Source: Methanobrevibacter millerae (GTDB lineage: Archaea; Methanobacteriota; Methanobacteria; Methanobacteriales; Methanobacteriaceae). From it: a stretch of DNA of 55,252 nt. Location of the stretch: positions 13,950 to 69,201 of the forward strand of contig NZ_FMXB01000015.1 of NCBI RefSeq assembly GCF_900103415.1, in the 5' to 3' direction. The notes under the pieces are model-generated. The model made no database searches and had not been told where the DNA came from. It worked only from the letters and a program-made list of their open reading frames with translations. A program made the position numbers and the translations under genes. Below are positions 16,992 through 27,479 of the stretch, piece by piece (within the stretch, counting starts at the first letter, position 1; every line of letters begins with the position of its first letter).

Positions 16992-18464
16992 ATGACAGAT
17001 GAAAGACAATGGAACAGCAACATAACATTTATTTTGGCAATGATAGGATCTGCAGTCGGACTTGGAAACATATGGCGTTTTCCGAACGTATTATACTCCC
17101 ACGGCGGAGGATCATTCATGATACCATATCTTGTGTCACTATTCCTTTTGGGAATCTCATTTGTCCTAGTTGAATACGCAGTCGGATTCCGTTTCAAGAC
17201 ATCCCTTTCAAAGATACTCTTTAAGGTGCATAATAAATTAGAGCCGGTTGCGTGGTTCGTCCTGACGGTCGTGTTTTTAATAACTACTTACTATGTCTGC
17301 GTTGTCGGATGGGACCTGATTTATGTAATATTGAGCTTTACCAAAGCCTGGGGGTCAAACCCCGACACATTCTTCACAAATACCGTTCTACAGTCAAACG
17401 ATTCAATTTCAGGAATTTTCACAATAGTCCCCTCCGTTTTAGCCGCAATAATAGCCATCTGGTTTACGACATGGCAAATCATAAAAAGGGATCTGAATGC
17501 TGGAATCGGCCGTGTAAGTGAAATCCTGTTGCCATTGCTATGCATAATCGTTGTGGTTATCGTAATTTATTCACTGACATTGCCCGGAGCATCCATAGGA
17601 TATTCACAGTTATTAACTCCCGACTGGTCTGCTTTGACCGATTTGAATGTATGGCTGGCCGCATTCGGTCAAATCGTATTCTCATTAAGTCTGGGAATGG
17701 CCATAGCACTGACATACGCAAGCTACCTGCCCGAAGGCTCAAAACTGGTGGACAACGCATTAATCGTGGCATTCTCCAACTCAGGATTTGAAGTCTTCAA
17801 TTCAATCGGAATCTTTTCAATACTGGGATTCATGACATTGACAAGCGGAATACCATTCAACGAGCTGGTAACTGAAGGAACAGGCCTAGCATTCGTGGTT
17901 TTTCCGCAGGTGTTCAATATAATGGGATCCACATCAAACATAATCGCTCCAATGTTCTTTTTATGCATACTCTTTGCGGGAATCACATCAATCATCGCCC
18001 TTCTTGAAGGAGTGTGCTACTCAATTTCAGACAAGTTCAATTTCTCACGCAAAAAGACCGCAACAATCGTCTGTATTTTCGGCACTTTAATATCATCAAT
18101 ATTTGCAACAGGTGCCGGAAGCATGATATTGGGAGTCTTCGATGCCTTCCTAAACAATACCGCATTATTATTCGCAGTTCTTCTTGAATGCATCATATTC
18201 GGATGGATTTATAACTTCGACAAACTGATTGAAACCCTGAATAAACATTCAAGAATCAAAGTAGGAAAAATATGGAAAGCTGTAATAAAGTATATTCTGC
18301 CTGTGTGCATATTTGGACTCTGGATTCAGGGAGTTTTATCAACTCTTTCAGGAGAAGACCCTATAAGCATGGCGATAATTTATGCATTGGCCATTGCGAT
18401 TGTGATGGTTCCGATAATATTTACAAAACTGCCGGCGAAAAATGAGGATTTCTACAAAATTTAA
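16992..18464 (+). CDS. Sodium-dependent neurotransmitter:sodium symporter (NSS/LeuT) family transporter
   Basis: A 490-residue protein with about eleven to twelve membrane spans. The first span carries the NSS signature GSAVGLGNIWRFPNVLYSHG (residues about 17-36), which forms the sodium and substrate sites in LeuT. SLSLGMAIALTYASYLP (about residue 230) and SNSGFEVFNS also fit the family. These proteins import amino acids or related compounds with sodium. The substrate is not readable here. Length and topology are normal for prokaryotic NSS proteins. Confidence 0.9.
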   Translation: MTDERQWNSNITFILAMIGSAVGLGNIWRFPNVLYSHGGGSFMIPYLVSLFLLGISFVLVEYAVGFRFKTSLSKILFKVHNKLEPVAWFVLTVVFLITTYYVCVVGWDLIYVILSFTKAWGSNPDTFFTNTVLQSNDSISGIFTIVPSVLAAIIAIWFTTWQIIKRDLNAGIGRVSEILLPLLCIIVVVIVIYSLTLPGASIGYSQLLTPDWSALTDLNVWLAAFGQIVFSLSLGMAIALTYASYLPEGSKLVDNALIVAFSNSGFEVFNSIGIFSILGFMTLTSGIPFNELVTEGTGLAFVVFPQVFNIMGSTSNIIAPMFFLCILFAGITSIIALLEGVCYSISDKFNFSRKKTATIVCIFGTLISSIFATGAGSMILGVFDAFLNNTALLFAVLLECIIFGWIYNFDKLIETLNKHSRIKVGKIWKAVIKYILPVCIFGLWIQGVLSTLSGEDPISMAIIYALAIAIVMVPIIFTKLPAKNEDFYKI

Positions 18465-18495
18465 TTAGTCATTATCCTGAAAATATTATATTAGC

Positions 18496-19470
18496 ATGAA
18501 GTGGAAAATAGGCAATGTAGAAATTGCAAATCAAATTGTTTTGGCTCCGATGGCAGGCATATGCGACTCATCATTCAGAAGCATAGTCAAAGCAATGGGC
18601 TGCGGACTGATAGAAACCGAAATGGTATCTACAAGAGCAGTCATGCACCTAAATAGAAAAACAAGAGAAATGCTTCATATGACTGATTTTGAAAGGCCGA
18701 TAGCACAGCAGATATTCGGCTCAGAGCCCGAAAGCTTTGAAATCGCATCCAAATACATCTGCGATAACATGAGGCCGGACATAATCGACATCAATATGGG
18801 CTGTCCCGTTACAAAAGTAGCCATCAAGTCAGGGGCAGGATGCGCACTGCTTAAAAATCCAGATAACGTTTCGCAAATCATAAAGACAGTTGTAAATACT
18901 GTCCAGATTCCAGTTACGGCAAAGATAAGGAGTGGTTGGGATGAAAACAATGCGGTTGAAATCGCACAAATTATCGAAGAGGCAGGAGCGTCAGCCATAA
19001 GCGTCCATCCCCGCACAAGAAATCAAAGGTACGACGAGGCTGCCGACTGGTCAATAATCAAAGACGTTAAGGATAACGTGTCAATACCAGTTATAGGAAA
19101 CGGAGATGTTAGAAGCTGCTATGACGCCAAGGCGATGATTGACCTGACCTGCTGCGATGCAGTGATGATTGGAAGAGGAGTTTTGGGAAATCCGTGGCTC
19201 GTAAAGCAGTGCATAGAATATCTGGAAAACGGAAGGAAGCCCGAAAGGGTTTCATCAAAAGAAAAGCTTGAGATGTTTAAAAGGCACTCCGAAATGCTTT
19301 GTGAAAACTACCAGGACAAGGTGCTGATGCACAAGCTGAGGATAAACGCCGCTTACTACATGAAAAACCTCCACAGAAGCGTGGAAGTCAAAAAAAAGAT
19401 TTTTCAAACGAAAACCAAAGAGGAATTATACTGGCTTCTTGAAAACTATGTGAAAGATTTGAAATATTAG
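18496..19470 (+). CDS. tRNA-dihydrouridine synthase (Dus)
   Basis: A 324-residue flavoprotein that reduces uridine to dihydrouridine in tRNA D-loops. Visible family elements: APMAGICDSSFR at the N-terminus, DINMGCPVTKVAIKSGAGCALL (the catalytic Cys is in GCP), PVTAKIRSGWD, SVHPRTRNQRYDEAADW (contains the conserved HxR) and VIGNGDV for FMN phosphate binding, then a C-terminal helical RNA-binding domain. It resembles the DusB/NifR3 type. It follows the symporter by 31 bp, possibly on the same transcript. No strong ribosome site is seen. Confidence 0.9.
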   Translation: MKWKIGNVEIANQIVLAPMAGICDSSFRSIVKAMGCGLIETEMVSTRAVMHLNRKTREMLHMTDFERPIAQQIFGSEPESFEIASKYICDNMRPDIIDINMGCPVTKVAIKSGAGCALLKNPDNVSQIIKTVVNTVQIPVTAKIRSGWDENNAVEIAQIIEEAGASAISVHPRTRNQRYDEAADWSIIKDVKDNVSIPVIGNGDVRSCYDAKAMIDLTCCDAVMIGRGVLGNPWLVKQCIEYLENGRKPERVSSKEKLEMFKRHSEMLCENYQDKVLMHKLRINAAYYMKNLHRSVEVKKKIFQTKTKEELYWLLENYVKDLKY

Positions 19471-19653
19471 CTGATTAATCTATTCGGTTGACAATAAATG
19501 ATAATTTTAAAACTCCAAAACGATAATATTAAAGAAACGCATAATTAATCAATAGATTATGATTAATATGTCTCATTTAATTAATCATCTATCAAAAATA
19601 GATTAATGAAAAATAAATCAAAAAAGTGATGGCATTAAAACATTGACTTCATC
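19471..19653. other. Convergent intergenic region
   Basis: AT-rich gap between two convergent genes. It has an 11-bp inverted repeat ATTAATCTATT (19474-19484) / AATAGATTAAT (19597-19607), far apart and so AT-rich that chance is likely. No gene. Confidence 0.3.
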
Positions 19654-20574
19654 CTATAACGTGCACAGGATTACATCACATTTGAGAGGGGACTTGTCCT
19701 TTTTAAGGCATAATTTCTCATCCTTAATAATGACCTTATCCTTGAGCTTCACATCATCACTTTCAGCATACATCACAACATTATGTCCCGGTGCAGCCGT
19801 CTGCTGCCAGTTTTCATCAACAGCCTGGGTCTTATCATTCAGCTGAACCTTTAACTCATTCCCATTAATGTCGACAACACGTCCGATGTCTCCGTTGTCA
19901 ATGATCTTGTAGGACATTTCAATTTCAAGGTTTTGCCGGACCAGCTTTTCAACAAGGTCCTGCCTGAATCTTGCCAAAAGCTTAATGTCCTGGTCGATTG
20001 TCCTGTTTAAATTCATCTGGGCGGTCGTTTCGGAATATGTCGGATGTTTTACAATAACATCGAATGTGTCACCGACGGTTGGCGTTTTTAAAGAGACTTC
20101 AGACAAGATTTCCTCAAAGATCTCACGCATTTTCATCAGATTCTGGGAAGCTTCCCATTTTCTTGAAAGGAGTTCTTGAGCCAGTTTCTTTGCATATTTG
20201 TTTCCAAAGAGGATTACTCCATTGTTTCCTGCCTTACGGGACTGGGTTTGAGCACCCAACAGTTCAACAAGCTGATAGCCATTGGTCGTGCCATAAACCC
20301 TTCTTCTTTTTGTCTGGAAGGTTCCTTTGGAGCTCACTTCACCCCGAATGATTTCTCCAATTTCCAAGAGTTTGCTTGAGCCGTCAGTGATTTTAACCGC
20401 AACATTCAACTCCTCTGCCCTTTTTGCCAATTCATCATCATTTTGAATAGTTCCACTATACAGTTCACTTTCCAAAACATTTAATTCATCCTTATCGCCG
20501 AAATAAGCTATTTTTCTTTTATCTGCGGCCATTACGCAGCCTTTTTTACCCATATATGCTATAATCAAACTCAT
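19654..20574 (-). CDS. DUF2121-like conserved archaeal protein
   Basis: A 306-residue soluble protein starting MSLIIAYMGKKGCVMAADKR, a beginning typical of the archaeal DUF2121 family found in methanogens. The N-terminal YMGKKGCVMAADKR resembles the start of Ntn-hydrolase/proteasome folds (inference). The rest is alpha/beta with a C-terminal beta-rich region (IGRVVDINGNELKVQL, a KOW/OB-like turn). Function unknown. It stands alone on the minus strand. Confidence 0.6.
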   Translation of the reverse strand: MSLIIAYMGKKGCVMAADKRKIAYFGDKDELNVLESELYSGTIQNDDELAKRAEELNVAVKITDGSSKLLEIGEIIRGEVSSKGTFQTKRRRVYGTTNGYQLVELLGAQTQSRKAGNNGVILFGNKYAKKLAQELLSRKWEASQNLMKMREIFEEILSEVSLKTPTVGDTFDVIVKHPTYSETTAQMNLNRTIDQDIKLLARFRQDLVEKLVRQNLEIEMSYKIIDNGDIGRVVDINGNELKVQLNDKTQAVDENWQQTAAPGHNVVMYAESDDVKLKDKVIIKDEKLCLKKDKSPLKCDVILCTL

Positions 20575-20681
20575 AATATCACCAAAATTTGATATCCAAT
20601 AAAACTTAATTATATTATATCAATCATACATTATAAAGTTTAAAGAAAAATTGAAGAAAAGTTGAATTAATAAAAAAAGCC

Positions 20682-21321
20682 CTATGAGATAAACATCATG
20701 ACCATGTTTTCAGCTCCGACAAATACGGATGCAAGCATCATTAAGGCAGCAAGCAGAAAAGCCGCAAGCCTGTATTTCGGACTCCATTTCATGACCATGG
20801 TCCCGTCCAGGCTCCAAAGGGGCAGTATGTTGAAGACAGCAAGAAAGCTATTGACGGAAAAGCCGACAGTGCAAAATAAGAAAAAGAAGATGAAATATGC
20901 TTGAGTTCAATGAAAGAGGATATAAAAATAAAGCAATCACAATAAAAAGCAATGCAAGGCTCATATTGGCCATCGGTCCGGCAATTCATATTCTGCCCTT
21001 TATTTCATCGGGAAGATCTTCGGGATGAATCTTGGCTTCTCCAGGTGATGCAAATACGATTCCTATAAGAGAGGTTACAAATGCAATAAGCAACCCCAAA
21101 GGCCACAGCTCGAACTCGGCCTCACAGTCATATTTCATTGCCACGTATTTGTGTCCAAGCTCATGGACAACAAATCCCAATCCTACGCCGAACATGACAA
21201 TATGCAGGAGAGAAAGGATAGCGTGAAAATCGAATCCGACATTTGAAATTGCAAAACAGAATGAAAGCACAATCAACGCAATAATCAAATCCCTTAATTC
21301 ATCCCTTGAAACCGCAAACAT
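20682..21321 (-). pseudogene. Broken site-2 protease (M50-family) membrane protease gene
   Basis: The N-terminal part (21321-20986) encodes membrane spans and the metalloprotease motif VVHELGHKYVAMKYDCEAE (HExxH, about residue 51). The frame then hits TGA where the family has Gly: ...EIKGRI-stop-IAGPMANMSLAL. Reading on, a one-base frameshift near 20875-20890 in a T-rich run leads into FLAVFNILPLWSLDG, which carries the second zinc-site motif N-x(2)-P-x(3)-LDG, and ends LASVFVGAENMVM. Both active-site motifs are thus present but split by one stop and one frameshift. The intact protein would be about 210 residues. Either a pseudogene or two sequencing errors. Confidence 0.75.
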
Positions 21322-21467
21322 AATAATGAATATTAATTTTAGAATATAAAATTCTTTTCAATATCAAAATCCAAATATCCCTTTTAATTATGTTGATTTT
21401 CAAAAGATTTTTTACCATTAATCCATAAAAGATATAAACTTAAAAAATAAGAAAAAATAATTAAAAT

Positions 21468-21757
21468 TCATGGCCTGTTAAGAGTAACCCACCTTCTGTT
21501 CTAACAGCATTCGTCTTAGCGAACTACCTTGCCTACAACAGCGATCATCAGCAACTTTGTTCTTGCATCCTATGGGATAGCCGTTTCACCGATTCTTTTA
21601 ATGTCCTCAATTAGCTATCATCGTCACCCATTAAAAGCCGTGTCGTTTCTGCTCCATTGCCATGCTTCTCAGCATACATCTTTCAATGCCATAGTCTGTG
21701 CGATGGGCGGAGTTTCCTTAGTTAAAATAACCAGCAGCTGTCTTTAACTTGCCATGA
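21468..21757 (-). ncRNA. rnpB: RNase P RNA
   Basis: The minus strand has the conserved elements of archaeal RNase P RNA: near the 5' end AAGGAAACTCCGCCCATCGC, matching the GAGGAAAGTCCGGGC element, and near the 3' end AACAGAAGGTGGGTTACTC, matching ACAGAAGGCGGCTTA. The ends pair as helix P1: TCATGGC (21757-21751) with GCCATGA (21474-21468). Length of about 290 nt fits. This RNA cleaves the 5' leader of tRNA precursors. It lies just downstream of the initiator tRNA gene on the same strand, 16 nt away, so the two may be co-transcribed. Confidence 0.9.
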
Positions 21758-21773
21758 GAATTTTAATTAAGAG

Positions 21774-21848
<75 letters not shown>

Positions 21849-21976
21849 ATAAAAAACAGAAAATAAATCGATATTAATATTATATTTAAGATAATATATA
21901 AAACTTTCGATGAAAATAGAAATTTGAGAGATTTTTAATAAATCTCTTCAACATTAAACACATTAAGATAAAAGAA

Positions 21977-22480
21977 TCACTTTTCCAAAGCTTCAATTCT
22001 CTTATCGATATCATTGAGTTTTTCTTCAGTAGCTTCCTGGAACTCCTTTGATGATTTCTTGAATTCCTGATAATCCTTGTCAAGTGCGTCAACGGAGTTT
22101 GTTGTTTCAAGGAATTTGGCTTCAAGCTCTTCCAGGTCGTTGGTCGTTGCAAGTGACCAGTCCTTAATCAGCTCATCGCTTTTCTCATCCAAAAAGGCAT
22201 CTAGCTTGTTTGAAAAGGCGTCGGTATTGATTGAGGACATATCAATGTCGTTTAACTTGACCTTGATTCTTTTGGTCATGGATTCGGAATCCTTTTCTTT
22301 CTTTAAATCACCATATTCATCATTTTTACCGAGAATCTCGTTCATGTGCGCATCAGCGCTTGTCGGAACATAGCTTTTAATCTTGTCCATTGTCTTTGGA
22401 GTATTCAACAGGTAATAATAAACTAAAACCAAAATGGCTATTATTAAAATAACTACTGCAACAGCTTCAATTGCATCCAT
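21977..22480 (-). CDS. Small membrane-anchored coiled-coil protein
   Basis: About 167 residues. One N-terminal span (AVAVVILIIAILVLVYYYLL) is followed by a long charged helical region. The last 80 residues form a coiled coil ending LNDIDKRIEALEK. Unknown function; probably the second of a pair with the gene at 22490, whose architecture is the same. ATG at 22480 is preferred to GTG at 22489 because AGGTG sits 5 nt upstream. The 9-bp gap to the neighbour indicates an operon. Confidence 0.65.
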   Translation of the reverse strand: MDAIEAVAVVILIIAILVLVYYYLLNTPKTMDKIKSYVPTSADAHMNEILGKNDEYGDLKKEKDSESMTKRIKVKLNDIDMSSINTDAFSNKLDAFLDEKSDELIKDWSLATTNDLEELEAKFLETTNSVDALDKDYQEFKKSSKEFQEATEEKLNDIDKRIEALEK

Positions 22481-22489
22481 AATTAACAC

Positions 22490-22894
22490 CTACTTCTTAT
22501 TGTTGAGTTTCTTCTCCTTGGCTTCGATTTCCTTAAGCATCTTTTCAAGCTTTTTCTGCTCGGTTTGAGCTTCAAGCCTTGCAAGCCTTTCGTTGATTTC
22601 ACTGTGCAGGTATCCGATTTCGTTTCTCACATCAGTGGTTGACTGCCTGATTGCCTTTAGGGAATCCTGCTGGTCTTTTGGCAATGGGATTGGATTATCC
22701 ATCAGTCTTTTGGTTTCAATATCCTTTTCAACCATAGACATTTTCTTAAGCTGAATTTCCTTTTCAAGCATGTTTACGGAAGTTTTTGACTGAGCAACCT
22801 TTCTCCATTGGGCTACCACGATAATGACAACGATTGCTACAATAATTAAAACGATTAGATAAAACGTCTGATCAGGTATAGTTGGAATATCCAT
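22490..22894 (-). CDS. Small membrane-anchored coiled-coil protein
   Basis: A 134-residue protein with an N-terminal membrane span (FYLIVLIIVAIVVIIVVAQW) and a cytosolic or external coiled coil (YLHSEINERLARLEAQTEQK). First gene of a two-gene unit with the following coiled-coil protein. Unknown function. The pair may form a membrane-associated heteromer (inference from matching architecture and adjacency). GGAGGTAAATT precedes the ATG. Confidence 0.65.
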   Translation of the reverse strand: MDIPTIPDQTFYLIVLIIVAIVVIIVVAQWRKVAQSKTSVNMLEKEIQLKKMSMVEKDIETKRLMDNPIPLPKDQQDSLKAIRQSTTDVRNEIGYLHSEINERLARLEAQTEQKKLEKMLKEIEAKEKKLNNKK

Positions 22895-22976
22895 AATTTA
22901 CCTCCAAATTTATTTATATATAGAAAATATTATTAATCTCATTGCATATAATATTTATTATTAAAAAGTGATGATT

Positions 22977-23894
22977 ATGATGGATTCTTATATTAAGGCT
23001 GGAAAAATAGTATCAAAAATACGTAGCGATGCGTCAAAAATGATTAGGGAAGGATGCCTTGTTTTTGATTTGGTCGACTATGTTGAAAGTGAAATTCTAA
23101 AGCAGGGTGCCGGAATAGCATTCCCATGCAACGTGTCAATTAACGAAATAGCTGCGCACTACACTTCACCGGCCAACGATGAAACTGTAATACATGCGGG
23201 AGATCTGGTAAAGCTCGATTTGGGGGCCGAAGTTAACGGTTATATTGCCGATTCGGCGGTTACGATAATGGCTGAGGGAAACATCGACGAAAGGTTTTCC
23301 CAGGATGAAATCAACCAGAACGCAGAAATGATTGAGGCTTCAGCCGCCGGTCTTGAGGCCGCAATTGCAACTGTAAGAGACGGCGTTGAGCTTAGAAAAA
23401 TCGGAGCTGCAGTTCATGAGGCCATAAGCGATTTCGGATTCAATCCTATTTTCAATCTCATGGGGCACAGCCTGGAGCAGAACAATCTCCACGCAGGAAT
23501 TTCAATTCCTAACTACGACAACAACGATCCCTTCAAGCTTGAGGAAGGCCAGGCCATAGCAATAGAGCCTTTTGCAACCACCGGAGAAGGCCACGTCAAT
23601 GACGCACCGGGACATTTTATTTTCTCATATATGGCAAACAAGCCGTTCAGAATGAAATCCACAGCTAAAGTTTTAAAATACATCCAGACAAACAACAGAT
23701 ACCTGCCGTTTTCCGGAAGATGGATTACAGACGAGTTCGGCGAAAGGCGTGGAGGCATTGCGTTAAAACAGTTATCAGGAGCAATGGCGATTTATCCTTA
23801 CGCTCCGTTAAGGGAAAAGAAAGGGTGCTTCGTTACGCAAAAGGAGCATACCGTAATCGTTGAAAAAGAGGGTTGTACAGTTACAACTCTATAA
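22977..23894 (+). CDS. map: Methionine aminopeptidase, type II (archaeal)
   Basis: About 305 residues. Removes the N-terminal Met from new proteins in the cytosol. The five metal ligands of the pita-bread fold are visible: Asp in VKLDLGAEVNG, Asp in YIADSAVT, His in NLMGHSL, Glu in IAIEPFAT and Glu in QKEHTVIVEKEG; AFPCNVSINEIAAHYTS is the usual N-terminal segment. Several Met/GTG codons lie at the start (22968, 22971, 22977, 22980). GTGAT at 22968-22972 looks like the ribosome site, so ATG at 22977 or 22980 is favoured. Single gene, divergent from the coiled-coil pair. Confidence 0.92.
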   Translation: MMDSYIKAGKIVSKIRSDASKMIREGCLVFDLVDYVESEILKQGAGIAFPCNVSINEIAAHYTSPANDETVIHAGDLVKLDLGAEVNGYIADSAVTIMAEGNIDERFSQDEINQNAEMIEASAAGLEAAIATVRDGVELRKIGAAVHEAISDFGFNPIFNLMGHSLEQNNLHAGISIPNYDNNDPFKLEEGQAIAIEPFATTGEGHVNDAPGHFIFSYMANKPFRMKSTAKVLKYIQTNNRYLPFSGRWITDEFGERRGGIALKQLSGAMAIYPYAPLREKKGCFVTQKEHTVIVEKEGCTVTTL

Positions 23895-23937
23895 TTTTAC
23901 TTATTTTTAAAAAAAAAAGAAAGAAAAGAAAGAAGAT

Positions 23938-24789
23938 TTAGTAAATTGCAGGGATACGAACTCCCATTTTTGCTCTTCTTTCACGTTCTGCAGTATTTTT
24001 GTCTTTTTTACCTTTAGCTAATTTTTCAAGTAAAGGAAGACCTGGTTTTACATCATCCATTGGTTTGGTTTCGATTAAGCCTGCGTCAACTGCAGCTTTA
24101 AATACTGATTCACCTGCATCAGTTCTGGTCAAGACAGTGGACCATCCGTCAGGAGATCCTACAGAACCGGTAGATACATCAGCCCATTCAGCAACGTAGT
24201 CTTGACATACGTTACATCCTGCCTGTTCGTATCCGTGGGTTTCTTTAATAGCTAATCCTTTGTCTTCACCATCTTTGGTTAACCAGAATTTACCTTTACC
24301 GATATCCATTTTGCTGGCATCAGTTAAGGAGTCGAATCCTAATTTAGCTGTTGCAAATGTATCAAGAGAAGCCATTGGGAAGTTTTCCATACAGTAGATA
24401 CCGATGATTAAGTTTACTTTATCAGCGACAAATCTTGTGAATGGATAAGCTTTAGCTTTTCTTAAACCCTGTACTTGACATGGAGTTGCAACTACACCGA
24501 CTTTTTCAAGACCGTATTGACGTGTTGCTTCTTTTAAAGCAGATAATGTAGGAGACATTGAGTATTTGGTTCCTGCAGCTGCAATTACTTCATCGGATGA
24601 AGTTACAACAGTAGGAATAGGTCTCCAATCTTCATCAGGAGTTCCAGCAACTACAGCACCTTCAATGATTCCTTCATCAAGTGCGTAACAGAGTAATGAT
24701 GAAACGATTCCTCCATCTTGTGATACATCTAATATTTTTTGTTCAGTAGATCTTGCAGATAATGCTTCTTTATAAGTACCTAATGGCAT
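23938..24789 (-). CDS. frhB: Coenzyme F420-reducing hydrogenase, beta subunit
   Basis: A 283-residue flavo-iron-sulfur protein that passes electrons from the hydrogenase core to coenzyme F420. Starts [19 protein letters not shown], as in known FrhB, with the Cys-containing [16 protein letters not shown] and [15 protein letters not shown] (cluster ligands) and the flavin-binding DGGIVSSLL region. Last gene of the frhADGB unit, 11 bp after frhG, with a perfect AGGAGGATT ribosome site. FrhABG supplies reduced F420 for methanogenesis from CO2 and hydrogen. A T-rich tract downstream on the minus strand is the probable terminator. Confidence 0.95.
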   Translation of the reverse strand: MPLGTYKEALSARSTEQKILDVSQDGGIVSSLLCYALDEGIIEGAVVAGTPDEDWRPIPTVVTSSDEVIAAAGTKYSMSPTLSALKEATRQYGLEKVGVVATPCQVQGLRKAKAYPFTRFVADKVNLIIGIYCMENFPMASLDTFATAKLGFDSLTDASKMDIGKGKFWLTKDGEDKGLAIKETHGYEQAGCNVCQDYVAEWADVSTGSVGSPDGWSTVLTRTDAGESVFKAAVDAGLIETKPMDDVKPGLPLLEKLAKGKKDKNTAERERRAKMGVRIPAIY

Positions 24790-24800
24790 ATCTAATCCTC

Positions 24801-25652
24801 CTAAAGTCCTGTTTCCTTTTTAATTCTTCCTTCAGGCAACCATGACCTTGGACACATCATATAACAGGTACCGCATTTAATACATCTGTCTTTGTCACAG
24901 CTAGGTCTACCTTCAGAATAGCCCATTGCCCTTGTTGGACAAGCTAGACCACAAGTTCCACATCCGGAACATAATCCTTGACGAATTACGTTTGTCAATA
25001 CATCACAACCGCATCCTTTATCACATGCAGCCCAATCCATTGCAGGTTTTAAGTAATCTAAATCGCCTTCGCATACTGCTACAACGGTTTTTGCAATCAT
25101 TTCAGGAGCTACAGGACAACCTGGAAGTGCGGCATCAACTTTAACTAATGAACTGATAGGCAAGAATGATTCATGTTTAGGTTGTGCTTGCTGACCTCCG
25201 CGTGCGTAGGTTGTAAAACAACCGGTAACAGCACAGGATCCGAATGCAACAATTAATCCTGATTTTTTCCTTGCTTCCAAGAGTTCGTGTACACTGTGTT
25301 CGTCTTGTAAACAAACAGAACCTTCAATCAAACATACGTCCATTTCAGGCATTTCTTCAGCGAAAGTTCCGTGAATCCATTTATCAACTAAAGTTTGTCC
25401 GTATACAATATCAACCATATCGGTTAAAACAGTAGCTAAAATGTCATAGTTTTCAGTTAAAGACATTGCATCACCAGTACAACCACTTAAGTGTATGTAA
25501 CCGATACGTGGTTTTGCTGAAGCGGCTTTTGGTTCTTCTGCTGGTGCAGTTTCAACAGGTGTTTCTACAGGAGCAGCTTCAACTTTTTCCTCTGCTTTTG
25601 GTGCTTTAGGTTCTTCTGATCCGCCAAAAGCTTTTTTCAATTTATCAAACAT
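24801..25652 (-). CDS. frhG: Coenzyme F420-reducing hydrogenase, gamma (small) subunit
   Basis: A 283-residue iron-sulfur subunit. After an Ala/Pro/Glu-rich N-terminal stretch (about residues 12-47) the small-subunit fold begins with [19 protein letters not shown]. The Asp in GCTGD (residue 61) corresponds to the Asp that, in the known FrhG structure, replaces a Cys as a ligand of the proximal [4Fe-4S] cluster (established knowledge). [14 protein letters not shown] and GCPVAPEMI are further proximal-cluster elements. The C-terminus has two ferredoxin-type motifs ([17 protein letters not shown] and [12 protein letters not shown]). Its ATG overlaps the frhD stop as TAATG. Confidence 0.95.
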   Translation of the reverse strand: MFDKLKKAFGGSEEPKAPKAEEKVEAAPVETPVETAPAEEPKAASAKPRIGYIHLSGCTGDAMSLTENYDILATVLTDMVDIVYGQTLVDKWIHGTFAEEMPEMDVCLIEGSVCLQDEHSVHELLEARKKSGLIVAFGSCAVTGCFTTYARGGQQAQPKHESFLPISSLVKVDAALPGCPVAPEMIAKTVVAVCEGDLDYLKPAMDWAACDKGCGCDVLTNVIRQGLCSGCGTCGLACPTRAMGYSEGRPSCDKDRCIKCGTCYMMCPRSWLPEGRIKKETGL

Positions 25653-26221
25653 TATTTTACCCCGATTTCATTTAAAATAATATCTATAGCTTTAGGAATT
25701 GCCTTTTCAACGGGTTCTGTCAAACCCATGTCAACATCCGGAGTTGGTATGCTTAAAGGCCTGCATCCAACAATAACGACCTCACATTTTTCGGAAATCT
25801 TTTGAAGAGGCTCTTCAACGGTCATTCCGTGAGGATTGTCATACTTTCCGATTTTCATTACATTTGGATCGAATGTTTCAACCGTTCCAGGCTCGGCGTC
25901 GAACTCAACGACGTCCAGAACAATGAGCTTTTTCCAGTCGTACTCGGTGTACAGCGGGAAGAAATTGCTTGGAGCTGCCGTGCCGCCGTCAACGAACTGA
26001 ACGCTTTCGGGCAATGTAACGCCTTCAAATTTTTGCTGAATCTCATTCAATATGTCTTTATCAAAATCTTCTTCAACGTATGAAGTGACCACCGGATCGT
26101 AATAATCGTTTTTGTCATTGAAATATTTCTGCAGTATGTTTATGAGAATAGGACCGAATCCGTCGTCCTTAAACAGGACATTCCCACAGCCTACAACAAT
26201 AATATCCGAATGATAAGGCAT
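25652..26221 (-). CDS. frhD: Hydrogenase maturation protease FrhD (operon copy)
   Basis: A 189-residue peptidase that cleaves the C-terminal tail of FrhA after NiFe insertion. It starts [20 protein letters not shown]; the Asp in KDDGFGP takes the place of the first metal ligand of HybD/HycI-type proteases, [16 protein letters not shown] carries the second acidic ligand, and [10 protein letters not shown] carries the His ligand. Between frhA (19 bp downstream of it) and frhG (overlapping by one base). A second, diverged copy lies upstream at 28002. Confidence 0.92.
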   Translation of the reverse strand: MPYHSDIIVVGCGNVLFKDDGFGPILINILQKYFNDKNDYYDPVVTSYVEEDFDKDILNEIQQKFEGVTLPESVQFVDGGTAAPSNFFPLYTEYDWKKLIVLDVVEFDAEPGTVETFDPNVMKIGKYDNPHGMTVEEPLQKISEKCEVVIVGCRPLSIPTPDVDMGLTEPVEKAIPKAIDIILNEIGVK

Positions 26222-26240
26222 TTAATTTTTCCTCCACTGC

Positions 26241-27455
26241 TTAGATTCTCACCATTTCATTTTTGAGAATAGATTTATCTTCATCGTCAACTACCATTAC
26301 ATGAGTAGCACATGATAAACATGGGTCGTATGCCCTTATGACATGAGGACCGAACTCATGATGGAATCCTTCAGTTGCAGGACCCATAGTTGGAATGTTC
26401 CAAGTAGTCGGTACAATTGCAGAATAGAAAGCAGTTTTTCCTTCAACAACTTTTGCCATATGTACGTCAGTTCCTCTAGGACCTTCGATGACACCAAATC
26501 CAAGTTCACCAGTTCCTCTTTTATCGTAACTAACATTAGCAGGTGCTGCAGGGTCAATTGCATCTAATGCTTCTAAACAGGCGTTGTAGTTTTTCATCAT
26601 TTCGTCTGCACGAGCAACATGTTGTGCAACTACGCCTTTGTCCTTGAAACCTGCGAATTTTTCCATTCTTGCCCTAGGACCGGTTTCAACATTAACACCT
26701 TCCCATAATGGAATTACTGAACATGCTTTTGTTCCGATTTCCGGATCATCATACCATGCTTCAGGCAATACTTCGGAGAATTTGCTCATGTCAAATTCAT
26801 TGGTACCGTAAGTTGCATCCATTGCCATTAATGGCTGGTTGACTACACCTAAATCATTAGGCAATCCTGCTTCGAGGACACAATTTTTGATAAATTCTAT
26901 GTGTTCTTCGAGTTTTGGTTTGAATGCAGTCATTCTTTCGACTAATCTTTCTTTGGTGAATGGAGTAATATTTCTTGCCATACCACCAACTCTTATATCA
27001 GATGGGTGAATACCTTCACCAGCAATCATTTCAACAACATATTGAACAGTTTTTCTGACTTCACTTACACTGTTAACTGCATCTGCGAATTTGTCATCAG
27101 GGACAACATCAGGTGCAACCAAGAAGTGGTGAATTGCTGCACTGTTAATACCATGTGCTGCTGCGACAGCTTTTCTTAACAATTTAGCTGCTTTAGGAAT
27201 TTCAATTCCTAATGCCATGTCCATTGCTTCAGCTGAAGCCAAAGTGTGAGGAATCGGACAGACTCCACAGATTCTCTGACATAAAACTGGAGCGGTTTCA
27301 GGTGCCTTGTTAAGAACCATCTTTTCTAAACCCCTAACCGGAGTGATACTTAAATACATACCTTTTGTAACAATCCCTTCGTCGTCAACTTCCATGACCA
27401 ATTCGGCATGGCCTTCTTGACGGGTCGTAGGAGATATAACTACTCTATCTTTCAA
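26241..27455 (-). CDS. frhA: Coenzyme F420-reducing [NiFe]-hydrogenase, alpha (large) subunit
   Basis: About 404 residues. The two NiFe ligand pairs are visible: [10 protein letters not shown] near residue 62 and DPCLSCATH near residue 385. The 19 or so residues after ATH are the tail removed by FrhD. It oxidises hydrogen for F420 reduction. The best start is TTG at 27455: AAGGTGA ends 5 nt before it, and the protein then begins [15 protein letters not shown]. The GTG at 27464 lies inside that ribosome site. First gene of frhA-D-G-B. Confidence 0.95.
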   Translation of the reverse strand: MKDRVVISPTTRQEGHAELVMEVDDEGIVTKGMYLSITPVRGLEKMVLNKAPETAPVLCQRICGVCPIPHTLASAEAMDMALGIEIPKAAKLLRKAVAAAHGINSAAIHHFLVAPDVVPDDKFADAVNSVSEVRKTVQYVVEMIAGEGIHPSDIRVGGMARNITPFTKERLVERMTAFKPKLEEHIEFIKNCVLEAGLPNDLGVVNQPLMAMDATYGTNEFDMSKFSEVLPEAWYDDPEIGTKACSVIPLWEGVNVETGPRARMEKFAGFKDKGVVAQHVARADEMMKNYNACLEALDAIDPAAPANVSYDKRGTGELGFGVIEGPRGTDVHMAKVVEGKTAFYSAIVPTTWNIPTMGPATEGFHHEFGPHVIRAYDPCLSCATHVMVVDDEDKSILKNEMVRI

Positions 27456-27479
27456 ATATGTCACCTTCTTTCGTAATTA

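Noticed and set aside
19474-19607. 11-bp inverted repeat in the dus-DUF2121 gap
   Set aside because: Arms are pure AT-type sequence over 110 bp apart; likely chance.
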